Shown one piece after another: positions 26,006 through 38,000 of a stretch of DNA of 64,000 nucleotides. The notes beneath the pieces were generated by a model, which did not search any database, was not told where the DNA came from, and saw only the letters and a program-made list of their open reading frames with translations. Positions within the stretch are counted from its first letter, which is position 1, and every line of letters starts with the position of its first letter. Both the position numbers and the translations under genes were made by a program. Where the stretch lies: the NCBI GenBank assembly GCA_018806985.1, contig JADANN010000364.1:3713001-3777000 (forward strand), written 5' to 3'. The stretch comes from Angiostrongylus vasorum. Lineage: Eukaryota > Nematoda > Chromadorea > Rhabditida > Metastrongylidae.

Positions 26006-27289
26006 TTATCCTTCGTAGCCAGAAAATCTGTACAGTAAATCGGTTGGTCATCGATACAAGGAAACGTGTCGAATGCATGAAGTGCTGAGATCTGCACAGT
26101 AAGTGATGCAGCGTCATATTTAAGAAAGGTTCTCGATGAGCATTACAAGGGTTTGAGGATTATTTTACTGACCATAGCTGACATTATACGTGCTCAACAT
26201 GAGCGCGAAAAACTTCTCGGATGTTACAAAGTAGAAAATCGGTTCTGGATATCATAATTACACTTTAAGTTTGTAAAGAGGCTTTGAAGTGCATATTTAT
26301 CACGAAACTATGAAGCGTAGATAATGGTGAAGGTTTAATAAAGCTTGGTGGGGAATGTGGGCACTATTCAAGACATATGCTGCCATAAATTATCATAGTA
26401 ACAACAAAATTGTGTTAATTGAACTACTTAGGTGGCAGTCCTTGTATAAAAATCATGAAATGTTTGTTATATTATCAGGAAGATATAATAGTAAGCATTT
26501 GAGAGATTAGTTCGTTGTTTGGAGAAAACTAGCGCTGAAACATGTCCTCGTTACGGTACCTGAGTAAGTACGTCGAAGCTACATACCTCAATCAACCACG
26601 CGGAATTCTTGGACTGACAAGTGAACGCAAGCAGGATATTAGCACGCGGTGGAAAGCATTTAGTCACTTGATACACTGGAAAACGTTCCTGAAAAAGCAA
26701 ATCCAAAGAATCGTAAGCGCATTCCTCGATAATCGTCGCCAGCTAGAAGAAGTATTTTACAACAGAATCCCAACGATGTACTTTAGTTGAATACGCACGG
26801 TAAAAAAAAGTTTACAAAAAAAGCAACACCTCGTCCTTGCATTTGAGCAGCGAACCTGAGGAGAAGAAAAGTGGTTCATTGTTGTCGTTGAACTGAAAAA
26901 CAGGTTCTACAGAAGCCAATAGTTCCAACAAAACCTACACAAAAAGCATCCACGAAGTAGATTCTAAATATGCGTTTGTCAACGGGTCTCATTATTAATG
27001 TCAAGAGAAACTGTAGTAATCAAAGTAGTTACTAGCTCGGAATTCCGCATGGTTTCGAAGGCGATTCGAAGAGCGATGTTGTTGTATCCGAAGTCGACTA
27101 GATGAGTCATATTCTAAAAGGTATTGTTTCCGAAGTGTATTCGATTTAGAGTTAAAAACGCATAGGTAAAGAAAGCAGAAGTAAGACAAAGTTTGCGTAG
27201 GAAGTTTCTGAAGAAATTTTAAATTATGGAAAGAATTGAAACCTATGGCAACTTAGTCACAACGATTTTTCACACGACCAGTCTCTTCA

Positions 27290-27720
27290 TCTACTCTGCA
27301 AATCTCAGCACTTCTTGCATTCGTTTCTTCGCATCCATCATCCATGGTGGCCCTTAAAAATTTGTGCAAAGGTCCAGATGGTGTTTGGAGAATTTCGTGT
27401 TTTCAAGGAATATCGTTTAGAAGTGGTTGACATTATTGTTTCGGGCGTCCTGTGGCAGTTGGGCTTAGACGTTCCCTTCCCCATCGCAAAGAACCAATCG
27501 ATCCTAGACCATTTATGTTGCCAGTTTCGCTGCGCTGGAGCAAACAGAAGCTGGATGAATACGAGACGAGTTCGAACCATGATCGTGCTCTGAGTGGACG
27601 ACATCACTACCACTGCGGTATCCTGTCAAGCAGCAGCCGAGCGAATATACGTGAAACATTGAAGGGGCGTTTTAGATGTTAGAGGAAACAAATCGAATAC
27701 AAGAAATAGTGGGATCCGAA
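27290..27720 (-). repeat. Family D tRNA-derived SINE with intact A and B boxes, plus an inverted partner
   Basis: On the minus strand, from about 27625: TACCGCAGTGGTAGTGATG (A box) and, about 35 bp on, ATGGTTCGAACTC (perfect B-box core), then the family D body ending at GCATCCATCATCC. Right of the head, 27626-27720 resembles the opposite-strand tail of another family D copy, so two SINEs appear to sit head to head. Confidence 0.7.
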
Positions 27721-28202
27721 CAGCAAATGTGAAAGACGGGTTGTGTAAAAAAACCAATCATGAGACCACCTGATCAGAGCAGTGACTAAAAAGGCCAAAG
27801 CTTCATCTATAAAGAAGTTGAATAATTTATATTGAAACCATTATTAAGGCATCGATCGGTTTCGCTATGTTGGTTAACGCTTAACACTTTGGTGACAGGT
27901 ACCTTGAGTTCATTTCCTGGCATGTTTTTATTTGCTTGTTTGTTCTTGACTTAATTTGATCTTTCCCAGTTGATTTCCCACATAAAAAATGTTACCAATG
28001 AGATAAAAATTGAAAAAAAATAAAAAAATAATGCAACCACAATGATGCTGAGATAAGGCGCCAGATCAGTTTCAAAATGGTATTTCGACCCCTGAGTGTG
28101 TCTCGCTCGCGACCCCACGTGAAAAAACGTGTTGGCCAGTCCCACTCGTAACAGCACGGTGAGTAGCCTTTTGATCACTATGGAGTCTATTTAAAAGTTT
28201 GA

Positions 28203-28930
28203 TCTTCATTAATACTAATGCTGGGATATTTGCAAAGCTCCAGGCCGCAGGTGTCTGCGGTGTGGAACGAACGCGATACTACCCATTTCTGGGGCTAACG
28301 CTTTCACCAGCAAATTATGCGGGTTCTTCGTTCCGCCTGTTTCTCAGTTAGTGTTCTATTGATCAGTGCCATCAGCAATCACCCGCCAACAGGATTGAGC
28401 TAGGGAGTCCGAATTGGCAATGAATTCAGTCAAGCTAAGGCTGTAGTCGAAATCACAATGTTAGCTTTTTCTATTTACTGCCTAATAGAATTTTTTTACG
28501 GCAATGTATTATATGTGATACAACCACAATGATCACACTGGTGACAATAATAGTGGTCACAATGTATCACATATAATACTCTACAGCGAGAAATTCTAAT
28601 AGGCAGCAAATAAAAGTTAATATTGTGATCTCGACTATGGCCTCAGCTTAACGGCGCTCATTGCAGATTTGGACTCCCTAGATCAATCCCCTTTCAGGGG
28701 TGATTGTTGATGGTACTGATCAACAACAAAAGACAGGCTAATAAAGCACCCGCGTGGTGTGGTAGTGAATGCGTTAGTTCTCGGAAAGGGTTATAGCGCG
28801 TTCGTTCCCCACCGCAGACAACTGCGGTCCGGAGTTTTTCAAATATCTCAGCATCATTGTGGTTGTATCACATACAATACCCTACCGTGAAAAATTGTAA
28901 TAGGCAGTAAGTAAAAAAAGTTAACATTAA
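28203..28930. repeat. Composite palindromic element of family A
   Basis: Outer arms (about 28203-28330 and 28740-28865) are family A sequences in opposite orientation. The centre (28490-28615) is a second inverted repeat with arms containing TACTGCCTAATAGAA and its complement, and TATTATATGTGATAC and its complement. Linkers with GATCAATCCCCTTTCAGGGG lie between. The whole unit of about 730 bp could fold into one long hairpin. Confidence 0.8.
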
Positions 28931-29325
28931 AAAAATATTAGCAAGACAGTTTTAAGGTAGAAATAAGAGTGCCTTGTCGCGACACAATAACAAAGTAGTT
29001 TTTAATAAATCAGACGATACCAAATTCAGGGCACATTTCTGAAGAATCGTCTCAAGGCAAGAACGAATTACGAGCCCGCCGTTGTAACTGGCACGGGTGA
29101 TTTCGCGAGCTATTTCATACCCCAGAGTACCAAGCTGAAAAACGGTCTATGAAGCTGGTAAGAAACCAATGTGTAGGTGTCTTTGCTGTGTATGCTATCG
29201 TTAATTTTCGTTCCAGGGTTTATGTTAAGGTAACTAGGAGCTCGCGTAAGGCAATGATTAGAGGTGTCCTACAATACGCATGCAGTCATTAGTTCAATCT
29301 CGCTTCCCTGGCCCACCAAATCTTC

Positions 29326-29445
29326 AGTCCTTACGGGGTTATGCAAATTGGCAAAATGTGTGCAGGATAGCAGCATTGACTTGATGCACCGATAAGAAAC
29401 CGCAAGTCATTATAAAGAGCAAAAAATATATTTGTTATATAAGGT
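29326..29445 (+). repeat. Family B SINE fragment
   Basis: Keeps CAAATTGGCAAAATG, GGATAGCAGCATTGACTTGA and ACCGCAAGTCATTATAAAG of the family B body. The head is missing. It abuts the PLE remnant. Confidence 0.6.
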
Positions 29446-29457
29446 GTATACAAAGTG

Positions 29458-30240
29458 TAGTGACAAAGCGATGCTTAAGAAGGGCAGATCTAGAGGAATC
29501 GGTAGCGATAGTTGAAATACCACCGGCTACTCTACGTCGTCAGTTAGTTCGTAACCGCCTGTATGACCGTCTATGTGAAACAACAAATTGTGTAATTTGC
29601 CCTTATGGCAGGGACGCATTGCATGAGTTCAGGTGCGATATACCTGATCTCTTGTAGTACTTGCGGAGACGAATATATTGTCGAAACGGCCAGACTTTCA
29701 TGTATCCGCATAAAGGAACACCTAGATGCCAAACGAAAATCAAAACAAGGGACGTCACTAGGGACGCGTAGGATACAAAAACACAGCGGAGAAGATTTTT
29801 GGTGTAAAAGTCGCTATCATCGCACGGAAGACTAAAACACCAACGCGCAAATTTCTCGAGGCTTTTTGGACAAATTCCAAAAGTTCGAGAATGAATAGCA
29901 GGGAAGAATGCCCTGAGATAACGCGTGATTAGCCCCGTATCTCAGAATTGATTTTTGATGTGGGTGGTGCAGTAGTCAACTATATGCGACTCTAAGCGGC
30001 TGTTCTTCCTTAGTGGAAAACAGGTAAAAGCGGTGAATTTTTCGAGAAGCCGGTGATCGTGTAATTATTGTTCAGATTTTCGTCTTTCTGTTTGCGTTGT
30101 TGAAGCGTTTGACCTAGTAAATTACATATTTGTGTACCCTTCCAGGCTCTGAAGAAGGCGATATTGCCGAAACGTCAGCTACCGTTGGAAAGGTGTGCTG
30201 AATAAGAACCTCGCGATTGCTGTAAAAAAGAGAACAACAG
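29458..30240 (+). mobile_element. Penelope-like element 3' end with GIY-YIG-type domain, frameshifted
   Basis: The first part (29460-29657) encodes a short lead and a cysteine pair C-x-x-C (NCVICPYGRDALHEFRC). A frame change near 29640 then gives IYLISCSTCGDEYIVETARL...RIKEHL, matching the GIY-YIG endonuclease pattern of Penelope-like retroelements (YLI-C-x2-C-x3-YIGET-R, followed by R-x2-EH). The I-V-E for I-G-E change and the frameshift show decay. No reverse transcriptase domain remains upstream. The non-coding tail (29830-30240) contains a hammerhead-like motif and is closely similar to the tail nested in the RTE at 37216-37742. In living elements this endonuclease nicks target DNA for integration. 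Confidence 0.7.
30145..30180 (+). ncRNA. Hammerhead ribozyme-like motif, PLE type, near intact
   Basis: Order: stem I 5' strand GGCT; core CTGAAGA (fits CUGANGA) plus one extra A; stem II GGCG-ATAT-TGCC; core GAAA; minimal palindromic stem III ACGT; cleavage triplet GTC; stem I 3' strand AGCT. Stem I pairs with one G-U. Penelope-like elements are known to carry such minimal hammerheads in their terminal repeats and they are thought to act as dimers. Placement in the tail of a GIY-YIG PLE remnant supports this reading. Activity is not shown. Confidence 0.6.
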
Positions 30241-31106
30241 ATGTATTTAATCTTTAACGATGCTTGATGAATGGATGTAGAGGGCACCATTCAGCGATTG
30301 AACAGCATCGAACGCTTTATTCTTTTTATCGTTTATACTAAGACAAGCAGTCTGGAAGTCAAGGAATCGGCTGCTTGCATCGTCATTCGCAGTCCTTTAT
30401 TGCCTGTTCCCAGATTTCCTTATTCCTTTTTGGCCTAACACATTTTCTCGAGTAATCGATCAGTCGACAAATCGCTGCAATCGCGAAAGCCGCAAAACTT
30501 CCCTCCAACTCACAACGCATAGCAAATGCTTATGGTGAGGAAGCGAAATCACTTTCTTAAGAGCCACTACAAGTGTCCAAGAGATATGAAACTGCTAGGT
30601 CAGCACTAGACCACTTTCCCATACAAATGACACTATTGCTCTTTAGTGATTTCAATTGGTGAAAGGCAAGAGCAACCAACATATGTCAAATAAGTGACGT
30701 GGAAATAATCGCAGAGAAGTATTCGGGCGAGAAATGTCTTTAGTTTGTTTGGTCCTTCAGCATTCGTTATCCTCCTGGTCAACTCGTACGAAATTATTTC
30801 ACCTCACTGGCCACGATGATACGATGATGTACGTGATGTCCGGATTCATCTCTATCACCACTTAGGAGATGCTCCAAGGAGCAAAAAAAGCTAGACCTTC
30901 TATTGTAATCCCAAGACCGACTTCCTATTAACGTTGCTATTGATCAACAACTCACTGTTTTTGTGACATAGCAAAACGGTGGATGTCTAAAAGGAGCTGT
31001 TTATTATTCGAATGCAAATTTATGGGTTAAGTTTTATCTGCTGCGAAAGTTTTATCTGCTGTGAAAGTGTTTGGCTCAGTGGACTGTATGTCGATTTGAC
31101 ATTTCC

Positions 31107-31142
31107 AGCTCTGAAGAAGGCGAAACCGCCGAAACATCAGCT
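31107..31142 (+). ncRNA. Hammerhead-like motif with altered cleavage triplet
   Basis: Stem I AGCT/AGCT pairs perfectly (4 bp). Core CTGAAGA+A, stem II GGCG-AAAC-CGCC (4 bp perfect), core GAAA. Stem III/cleavage reads ACATC where ACGTC is expected, which breaks the C-G pair of stem III, so self-cleavage is probably weakened or lost. Confidence 0.55.
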
Positions 31143-31234
31143 ATTGTGTGCTAATAAGTGGTATAATACCAACACAACTAATACATGTGGTAGTAATAGG
31201 TTGCAACTTCCAAAGCTTCCAAATCTCTGCTGAA

Positions 31235-31345
31235 GAAAACAAATGCCGAGAATTCTTCCCTCTAATGTTGAGAGTTGCAATCAAAAGGATGAAGGCTGGC
31301 ACAGCCCCAATACCAGAAAACGTCACATCCTACTTCTATCTTTTC
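31235..31345 (+). mobile_element. RTE-type retrotransposon fragment
   Basis: A short frame encodes VAIKRMKAGTAPIPENVTS, matching the conserved segment just before the reverse transcriptase core of RTE elements (family pattern AIKKMK-GTAPGPD). Nothing further of this copy is recognisable downstream. Confidence 0.6.
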
Positions 31346-31349
31346 CTCT

Positions 31350-32090
31350 TTCCCACCTTTTTTTCTCAAGCTGGAAGCCAGTTGTCTTTAAAAACAAATT
31401 ATTCCCAAAGGAAATCTGCTGGAACTATTAGGACTGCTTCAAGAAATACATAACTTTCAAGAATCTATCACAAAAGGGATGGGACAGCGCCACCACGCCA
31501 AGGCTATCAATATCGCATTCCATTTAAAAATGAAGTTGTTCTACTAAGAACAAAAAGGACTTGAGCATCGAAGGAATATTCCTACCATACCTTCGCATTG
31601 TAGTCGGCAGGCTCATCTTCTCGAAAAAATGCCGGCGAAAAAGAGGCCGTGGTCAGCTAGCAGTACGGGTAGAGAAGAAGACTAGTACATGTTGGAAGAA
31701 ATCCCAGCTCATGAAAAAACCTGTGATGCTATTGGACGGAAATATATATATGAATGACCCTTTGACTACTGCGACCACATCCTATGTGTTGGATAGACTT
31801 GGAAACGACATGATGAAGGAGTTGCGTAATAAAAAAAGAATAAGAATGGCATGTGTAGATCTCATGCTTCTTAGACAAGCACTCATCTATTGATTGATTG
31901 TTCTGCTCCCCGTCTCAACGGTCCTTCTAGTTCGTGTGGAGAGGCTTGGCAATAAAGAAGACAACAGTTCGAAAATTTTCTTCTGTACACTTTAGTTTTC
32001 ATCATTTTCCAAAACAGAAGACGAAAACGACTTCATGTATTTGAAAAACACCCATCCGGAAAGAACTCTTACAGCTGTGTGCTAGAAGTT
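31350..32090. other. Stretch without a recognised gene
   Basis: Contains an open frame at 31561-31893 (plus) ending in charged helices with no recognised domain, possibly more retroelement debris. It is also the 3' flank of the leftward gene ending at 32096. Confidence 0.4.
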
Positions 32091-32095
32091 CGACG

Positions 32096-35000
32096 CTACA
32101 CGAGTTTACTTCTTGGCGTACAACAAATTTGGAATCGATTTGAATGACAGTAGATGATCTGATTTGAATTTTTTTCTTAATAAGGTCAAAATTACTATTC
32201 TGCCCTCTTTTTGGAATAAACTAACCAATATCGCAGCACTGTTGGTGTTAAGCAAGAGCAGAGTGTTAGCAGGTCTGACGTAGACTCGTTTGTCGAACTG
32301 AGTGACGTTCATACTCCGCAAGTCGTGTAAGAATTGCGTCAGACGACTGGGAATCGGCACGTCACTAATCGTCAATTGCCATGCTCTCCACAGGCAATAC
32401 TCCTTCTCTCGGATGTCTAATCCCATAATCCTGTAGGAAAGTGAACTATACGACTGCTGTAACAGAGCTCTTCACGTAAGTCATACTTATTTTCAATATC
32501 GTTTATATCTGTTCATCGAACTTTTTGTTAGCTTAGTAGACCAAGAAAATACTGGTCATTTATTTTGAGCATTAGTGAAAGTCGGTTTTGAGGAAGAACA
32601 CCATTTATATCTGACTATTCAGCAAGTGGTATGGTATATCACATTGGTTAGACGTGTCGTGCATTAAACATGTGGTCTTTGGTTTGTTCCCACACTTTGG
32701 GCTCATCAAGCCTTCCATCGCTCCAGGATTGGGAAATTATAACCAGATTTGTCTGGGACGATAGCAACACTGACTCGCCGAAAACGTTGTCATTTTTCCC
32801 TTTATTCAGAAAATCTTCAACGGCGGTTTACACACCTGGTCGCCACTAAGTGCAACTAGTTGCTGCGAACGACGTGGACGCTTTAAGGGACCCCAAGTTA
32901 CTGAATTCTCGTAGGAAAACTTGCATCAAACGGATTGCTTTCGGGTCGCCTTCCCCCTTTAAGAATTCAATCGGGCCAACGAAATGACTTTGAGCTAACA
33001 TTCTAGATTCTTCCATTGTGAAGGCATTTAATTCTCGTTTTTAAGTCAAACATCATCTCTTAGTTATATCAGAGAAATACTTGTGATAAGACCGTTTGAA
33101 GGACGCAATCTTTCCGATTTTGTGAACCATTTTCGTATACTCCGTACTTTCTATGAGTTATGGATAGATTTTATAGCAATTTCTAATCCATATATTATTA
33201 ACAGTATCACGAACCACAACGATGCTGAGACTTTCGCAAGACTTGAACCACGGCCAGATCGAACCACGATTACCCCGTTTAACATTCAAGCCTACTGGTA
33301 ATCTGCAACTTACCAGTTGTTGGTGCAGTCAAAGTACTCGTGAGTGAGAGTTTGTAATATCTCGATATTGAAGAACTTGTGGGTTCTCATGGGTAACTCC
33401 AGTTTGATTTGTTCAGCTTGTCTATACCACTCATAGAGTTCCTCTGAGTCTCCAGATGTAGGCTTAAGTCATCTTCTTAACTTTTGACTTCATGGAAGAA
33501 AATAATGAATCCAAAACAATAGTAATTAAAATATAACATCAGAAAAAAAGTCTCTCTGTTTCAAAACGAAATGAAAGCGAAGTGCTAAGTTCCTTTACAT
33601 TTATGCCCTTATTTCTTTTTCAGCTGGTGCTGAATTTCTTGGCCGAACTGTTCTGGTCGTATCAAATTCGTGTAAAAAAAGAGTTTTAATAATTTGTCAT
33701 TGAGAACTTACTACCATATGAGCCTACTTTGACAAAGGTGAGATATTCTCTGTAAATTTCCTTGTAGAACAATTTTGTTAAGCGGAAGGCTTTGCCAATG
33801 TTCCGATTTTTCTTTCTGAGGTTCTCGAAGGCGATCATATCTTGAACCTTCTTGATCGCATCCACCAATTGTTCTGTTGTCTAAATAGCTATTAGCATAG
33901 AGGAATAAATGCGCATAAGAGTATTTGAAAGAATAAGACAGAAACTTTTCCTTGGCATTCATCCCGCTATTTGAGACAAATTTTACACATTACTGGTAAG
34001 ATATGAGAGACATGGACGAGGGCTAATTTTCACCCGTGGCGATGATGCCGGGTTTTTGACAATAGACCTTAATTTTTTCTATAGATAAAGAACTTGACCT
34101 AAGCTACTATTTACTAAATGTTACTGTTACCATTGTCTTTTACACAAACACATTTCTGTCAGCATTTGGAAATATTTTGCACTTATTGTTGAGTTTGTTT
34201 CCGCATTATTTATAGTGGAGGATTCATACCCCCTGGCAGCGTCTCCCAAGCTGAGGAATGCGGCGTTTCCATCAGGAAGCCCAACTAAGAGTAAACAGTA
34301 CCAGGATCCAGCACTGTCCTGGTATCAAAATAACCGCATAGTGGTAAATCTCCCTCTAATCCACAAGGGAGGCGACTGCCTGTGATGATGACGACCTGGG
34401 GCAGACTTTTGCCAGATTGTTTTCGGGATTCCAAGGAACCACAGTGGCTAAGCCAGCAAAACTCCGAAAAAAATGGAAGTTATGCCAGGGTCCGCACAAC
34501 CAGTGAGGACGGGCCGTCCAAGTATCCAAGTATTATTTATATTCGCCCAATCCATGCAATTACTACGACTTTTATAGCGATTACAAATGGAAGCCACAGT
34601 TGTGAGTCAAATTATCGCCCGATGAACTTCCTTGAAAAACGCTTTTAGTATATTTCTTGTTGCAAAAGAGAGTATTTCCCGTCAACATCTATGTTGGACA
34701 AAGCTATATATTGACTACAAAAGTGTGGCGAAAAAGCTATATGTGATAAGTGAAGGCCCTGAAAAGAGTGCGCATCGAAATCAATGCGCACCGTCCATAG
34801 TGCTAGCAAACTTACATTTCGGATTCAATATGCACAGTTACGAAAGTTTTCAATGACATCAACAGCTTTGTCTAAATCTAGCAGCTCATTTCCGTCCATA
34901 AGACGTTTACTTCAGTAGTCATCAACAGAATACTGGACGAGCGACAGCGATGGGAGCGAGGAGGATTCAGTAGTTCATAAGAAAGTGGAGCTCAATCCAG

Positions 35001-38000
35001 TGTCGTGATCGCACAAGAGACAGCTTTGTCTCGCCTCTATTAAGTTCGTATCCAAAATCCTCCATTCGATTCTTTCATTCGAATACAATTAGTCATGGAA
35101 GCCGTAGATAGTCTACATCGAACATCCACGAGATCCGTGATGAGTTATGTAGCAAGTCCACAACAAAAATTTCGCCTTTCCACAGTGTCATCATCACTGA
35201 CGTGAAGGTAGGAGTTAAAAAAAAGGTGGTACATTTCAACAGAGTTGTCCAGCATCACTTTCAAAGGTAATGTAAGAGAAATGCGGAAGCATGGAACTTG
35301 AAGGCGATGACCAGCAGTCAACAGATTTTCTTTTTCCTCATGAGATCGTTCCAATAATACCAAATGTCGACACGTAAAATACTGGTGATAACATTCGACA
35401 GAGCATGAGAAAATGTCGGCCTTTGATTGACGCTCAAAACTAATTACAATAGACACACCTCGATTTGTATGCAACAGAACGATTACCTCCGAATGATACC
35501 TTAACAGGAAAGTCGGCATTATAAATGGTACAGCTTCTGATCTGTTTGTGCAACCACACGTTCTTGAGGTGATGATGCTAGGTGTATCCCGTATCACGTC
35601 AATGAGACTTGGAATCAGAACTCTCGTTCATTGTCATCCGATTCAGATTTGGGTGCAAGAAGGGGCTAGGTGTTTGGATACAATCGAATCATATCGTCTA
35701 CTCGTTGCGCCACGGATAATTTTATAGAGTGCACATCGCCCCTATGTGCACGTCTAACGATAACCGTGAATGAGAGCAACTTGTCCCCACAAGGTGAAAC
35801 TCAACATGGGAAAACCCACATAGCCGGAATTTAACCGATATTATTCTGCTTGTAAACCAGTTTTTTTGCAAAATGTGTGAACTGCGATCCAACCATAATT
35901 TTTGCTTTTGCTCTAAACAATGCTTTCATTACCAGTTTCCCCATGGATTCCTCGCAGGCTAGTTGCGACAGGTTCTGTAAGCGATGACTTTCCAATATCA
36001 AAAGCATAGAATCACCTCCCTCTTCTCATCGAGTAATACTTTGATGATTACACTGACGGCATCGTTGCAGGTCATATTCGTCATGGTGAATGAGTTCTCC
36101 ATGGCGTCGTCGTTAACCGCGTTAAGATACCTTTCGACGAAATTTGAATCATTGCACCTATAAAAACTATCTATTCCATTTTTGCATGTAATAGCACAGC
36201 ATTCGTGAGTGGTTTTTTTCGTTCACTTCCAAATCTTCCACGAATACCACTCAGATCTCTTTAATAGCCACGTCCACCTTCCGTTGTACCACCTCTTCTC
36301 CCTTCCAAAATCCGACATTCCATTTCGTCGGTCAAGAATCAAACACCACCACGTCCGGACAGGATAAGATCAGAACACCTGAAGAACCTTCCGCCAGTCC
36401 TCATAGACACACTGGCTCGGCTCTTCACACGTTACCTGTCTGAACGGAAGGTCCCTACTTAGTGGAAGACAAGCAAGACCGTGTTATTGTTCAAGAAGGG
36501 TGACCTACACGATATCGGCAACCATCGCCCAATCTGCTTGCTGTCTGTCGTGTACAAACTTTTCACTCGAGTCATCCTAAACGGGATTGACAGAACACTG
36601 GACGAAGGACAGCCATGTGAGTAAGCTTCTAAAAAGGTTTCGAAAAAGATTTAGTACGATGGACCACATCCACACGATAACAAGGCTCATTGAAGTATTG
36701 CGAGAGTACACAAGACCGCTCGGTCTCACTTTCATCGATTTAAAGAAGGCATTTGACTCAATTGAGATAAAAGCAGCCCACGGAAGTCCTTGATAGTCAA
36801 GGAGTCCCTACTGAGCATGTAAAGATTCTTCGTAAGCTGTGCAAATATTTCACAATCAAGATATCATCATTCTACAACGATATTAACATTGACGTCAAAA
36901 GAGGGGTTGGACAAGACGATACCATCTCGCCAAAATTATTTACCGCCACTCTCCAGAACTTCATGCGAACATTGGAATGGGATAATATGGAAGTAAAATT
37001 CGATGGTCAGCAGTTACACCATCTTCGCTTTGCTGATGACATCGTCCTTATAACACCAAACACTAGCCAAGCGGAACGTGTGTTTGCCGACTTTGATAAA
37101 GCCTGTGGAAAGATTGGTCTTCGAAGAAATCTCACAAAAACGATGTTAATGAGGAACGGAATAGTTTCGTATGCCCCACATACGCTCAACGGAACGAACA
37201 TCTCCGAATGCTCCGAAAAACAATGCACGCTTAGGATACAAAAACACAGCGGAGAAGATTTAGATGTAAAAGTCGCTATCCTCGCATAGGAGACTAAAAC
37301 ACCAACGCACAAATTTCTCGAGGCTTTTTGGATAAATTCCAAAAGTTCGAGAATGAATAGCAGGGAAGAATGCCGTGAGATAACACGTGATTAGCCCCGT
37401 ATCTCAGAATTGATTTTTGATGTGGGTGGTGCAGTAGTCAACCATATGCGACTCTAAGCGGCTGTTCTTCCTCGGTGGAAAGCAGATAAAAAACGGTGAA
37501 TTTTTCGAGAAGCCGGTAGTCGTGTAGTTATTGTTCAGATTTTCATCTTTCTGTTTGCGTTGTTGAAGCGTTTGAGCTAGTAAATTACATACTAGTGTAC
37601 CCTCGTACCTTTCCAGGCTCTGAAGAAGGCGATACTGCCGAAACGTCAGCTACCGTTGTGTTGTATGTGTTATATTTGTAAGGAAGTAAAGGTGTGCTGA
37701 ATAACAACCTCGCGACTGCTGTAAAAAAAGAGTACAACAGATCACTCAGCGTTATCGAACGCGCAGTCGAAAGGACGATGCCAGGAGTATTTCGTTTCAC
37801 ACAAGTAAGGGATGGGATCGGAAGCTCCGACCTGCGTCAACGATCAAAAAATCAAAGACGCCTTTCTATAAGCCAAACTGTCAAGATAAGGTGGCCAGAC
37901 ACGTAATGCGTGTGAATGACAAACGATGGACAAGAGCCGCTAGTGACTGGATTCCTCGGGATGTTAAACGCACTGCAGGGAAGACCACCGACCCGATGGT

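Larger units (their letters stand above)
20300..27285. other. Intergenic stretch, no gene recognised
   Basis: AT-rich DNA with short open frames lacking splice or domain support. It contains a 19-bp direct duplication (21486), a family A' copy (24415) and a tRNA-like SINE head (25925). A methionine-started frame at 26542-26790 of 82 codons has mixed composition but no recognisable domain and is left uncalled. Confidence 0.5.
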
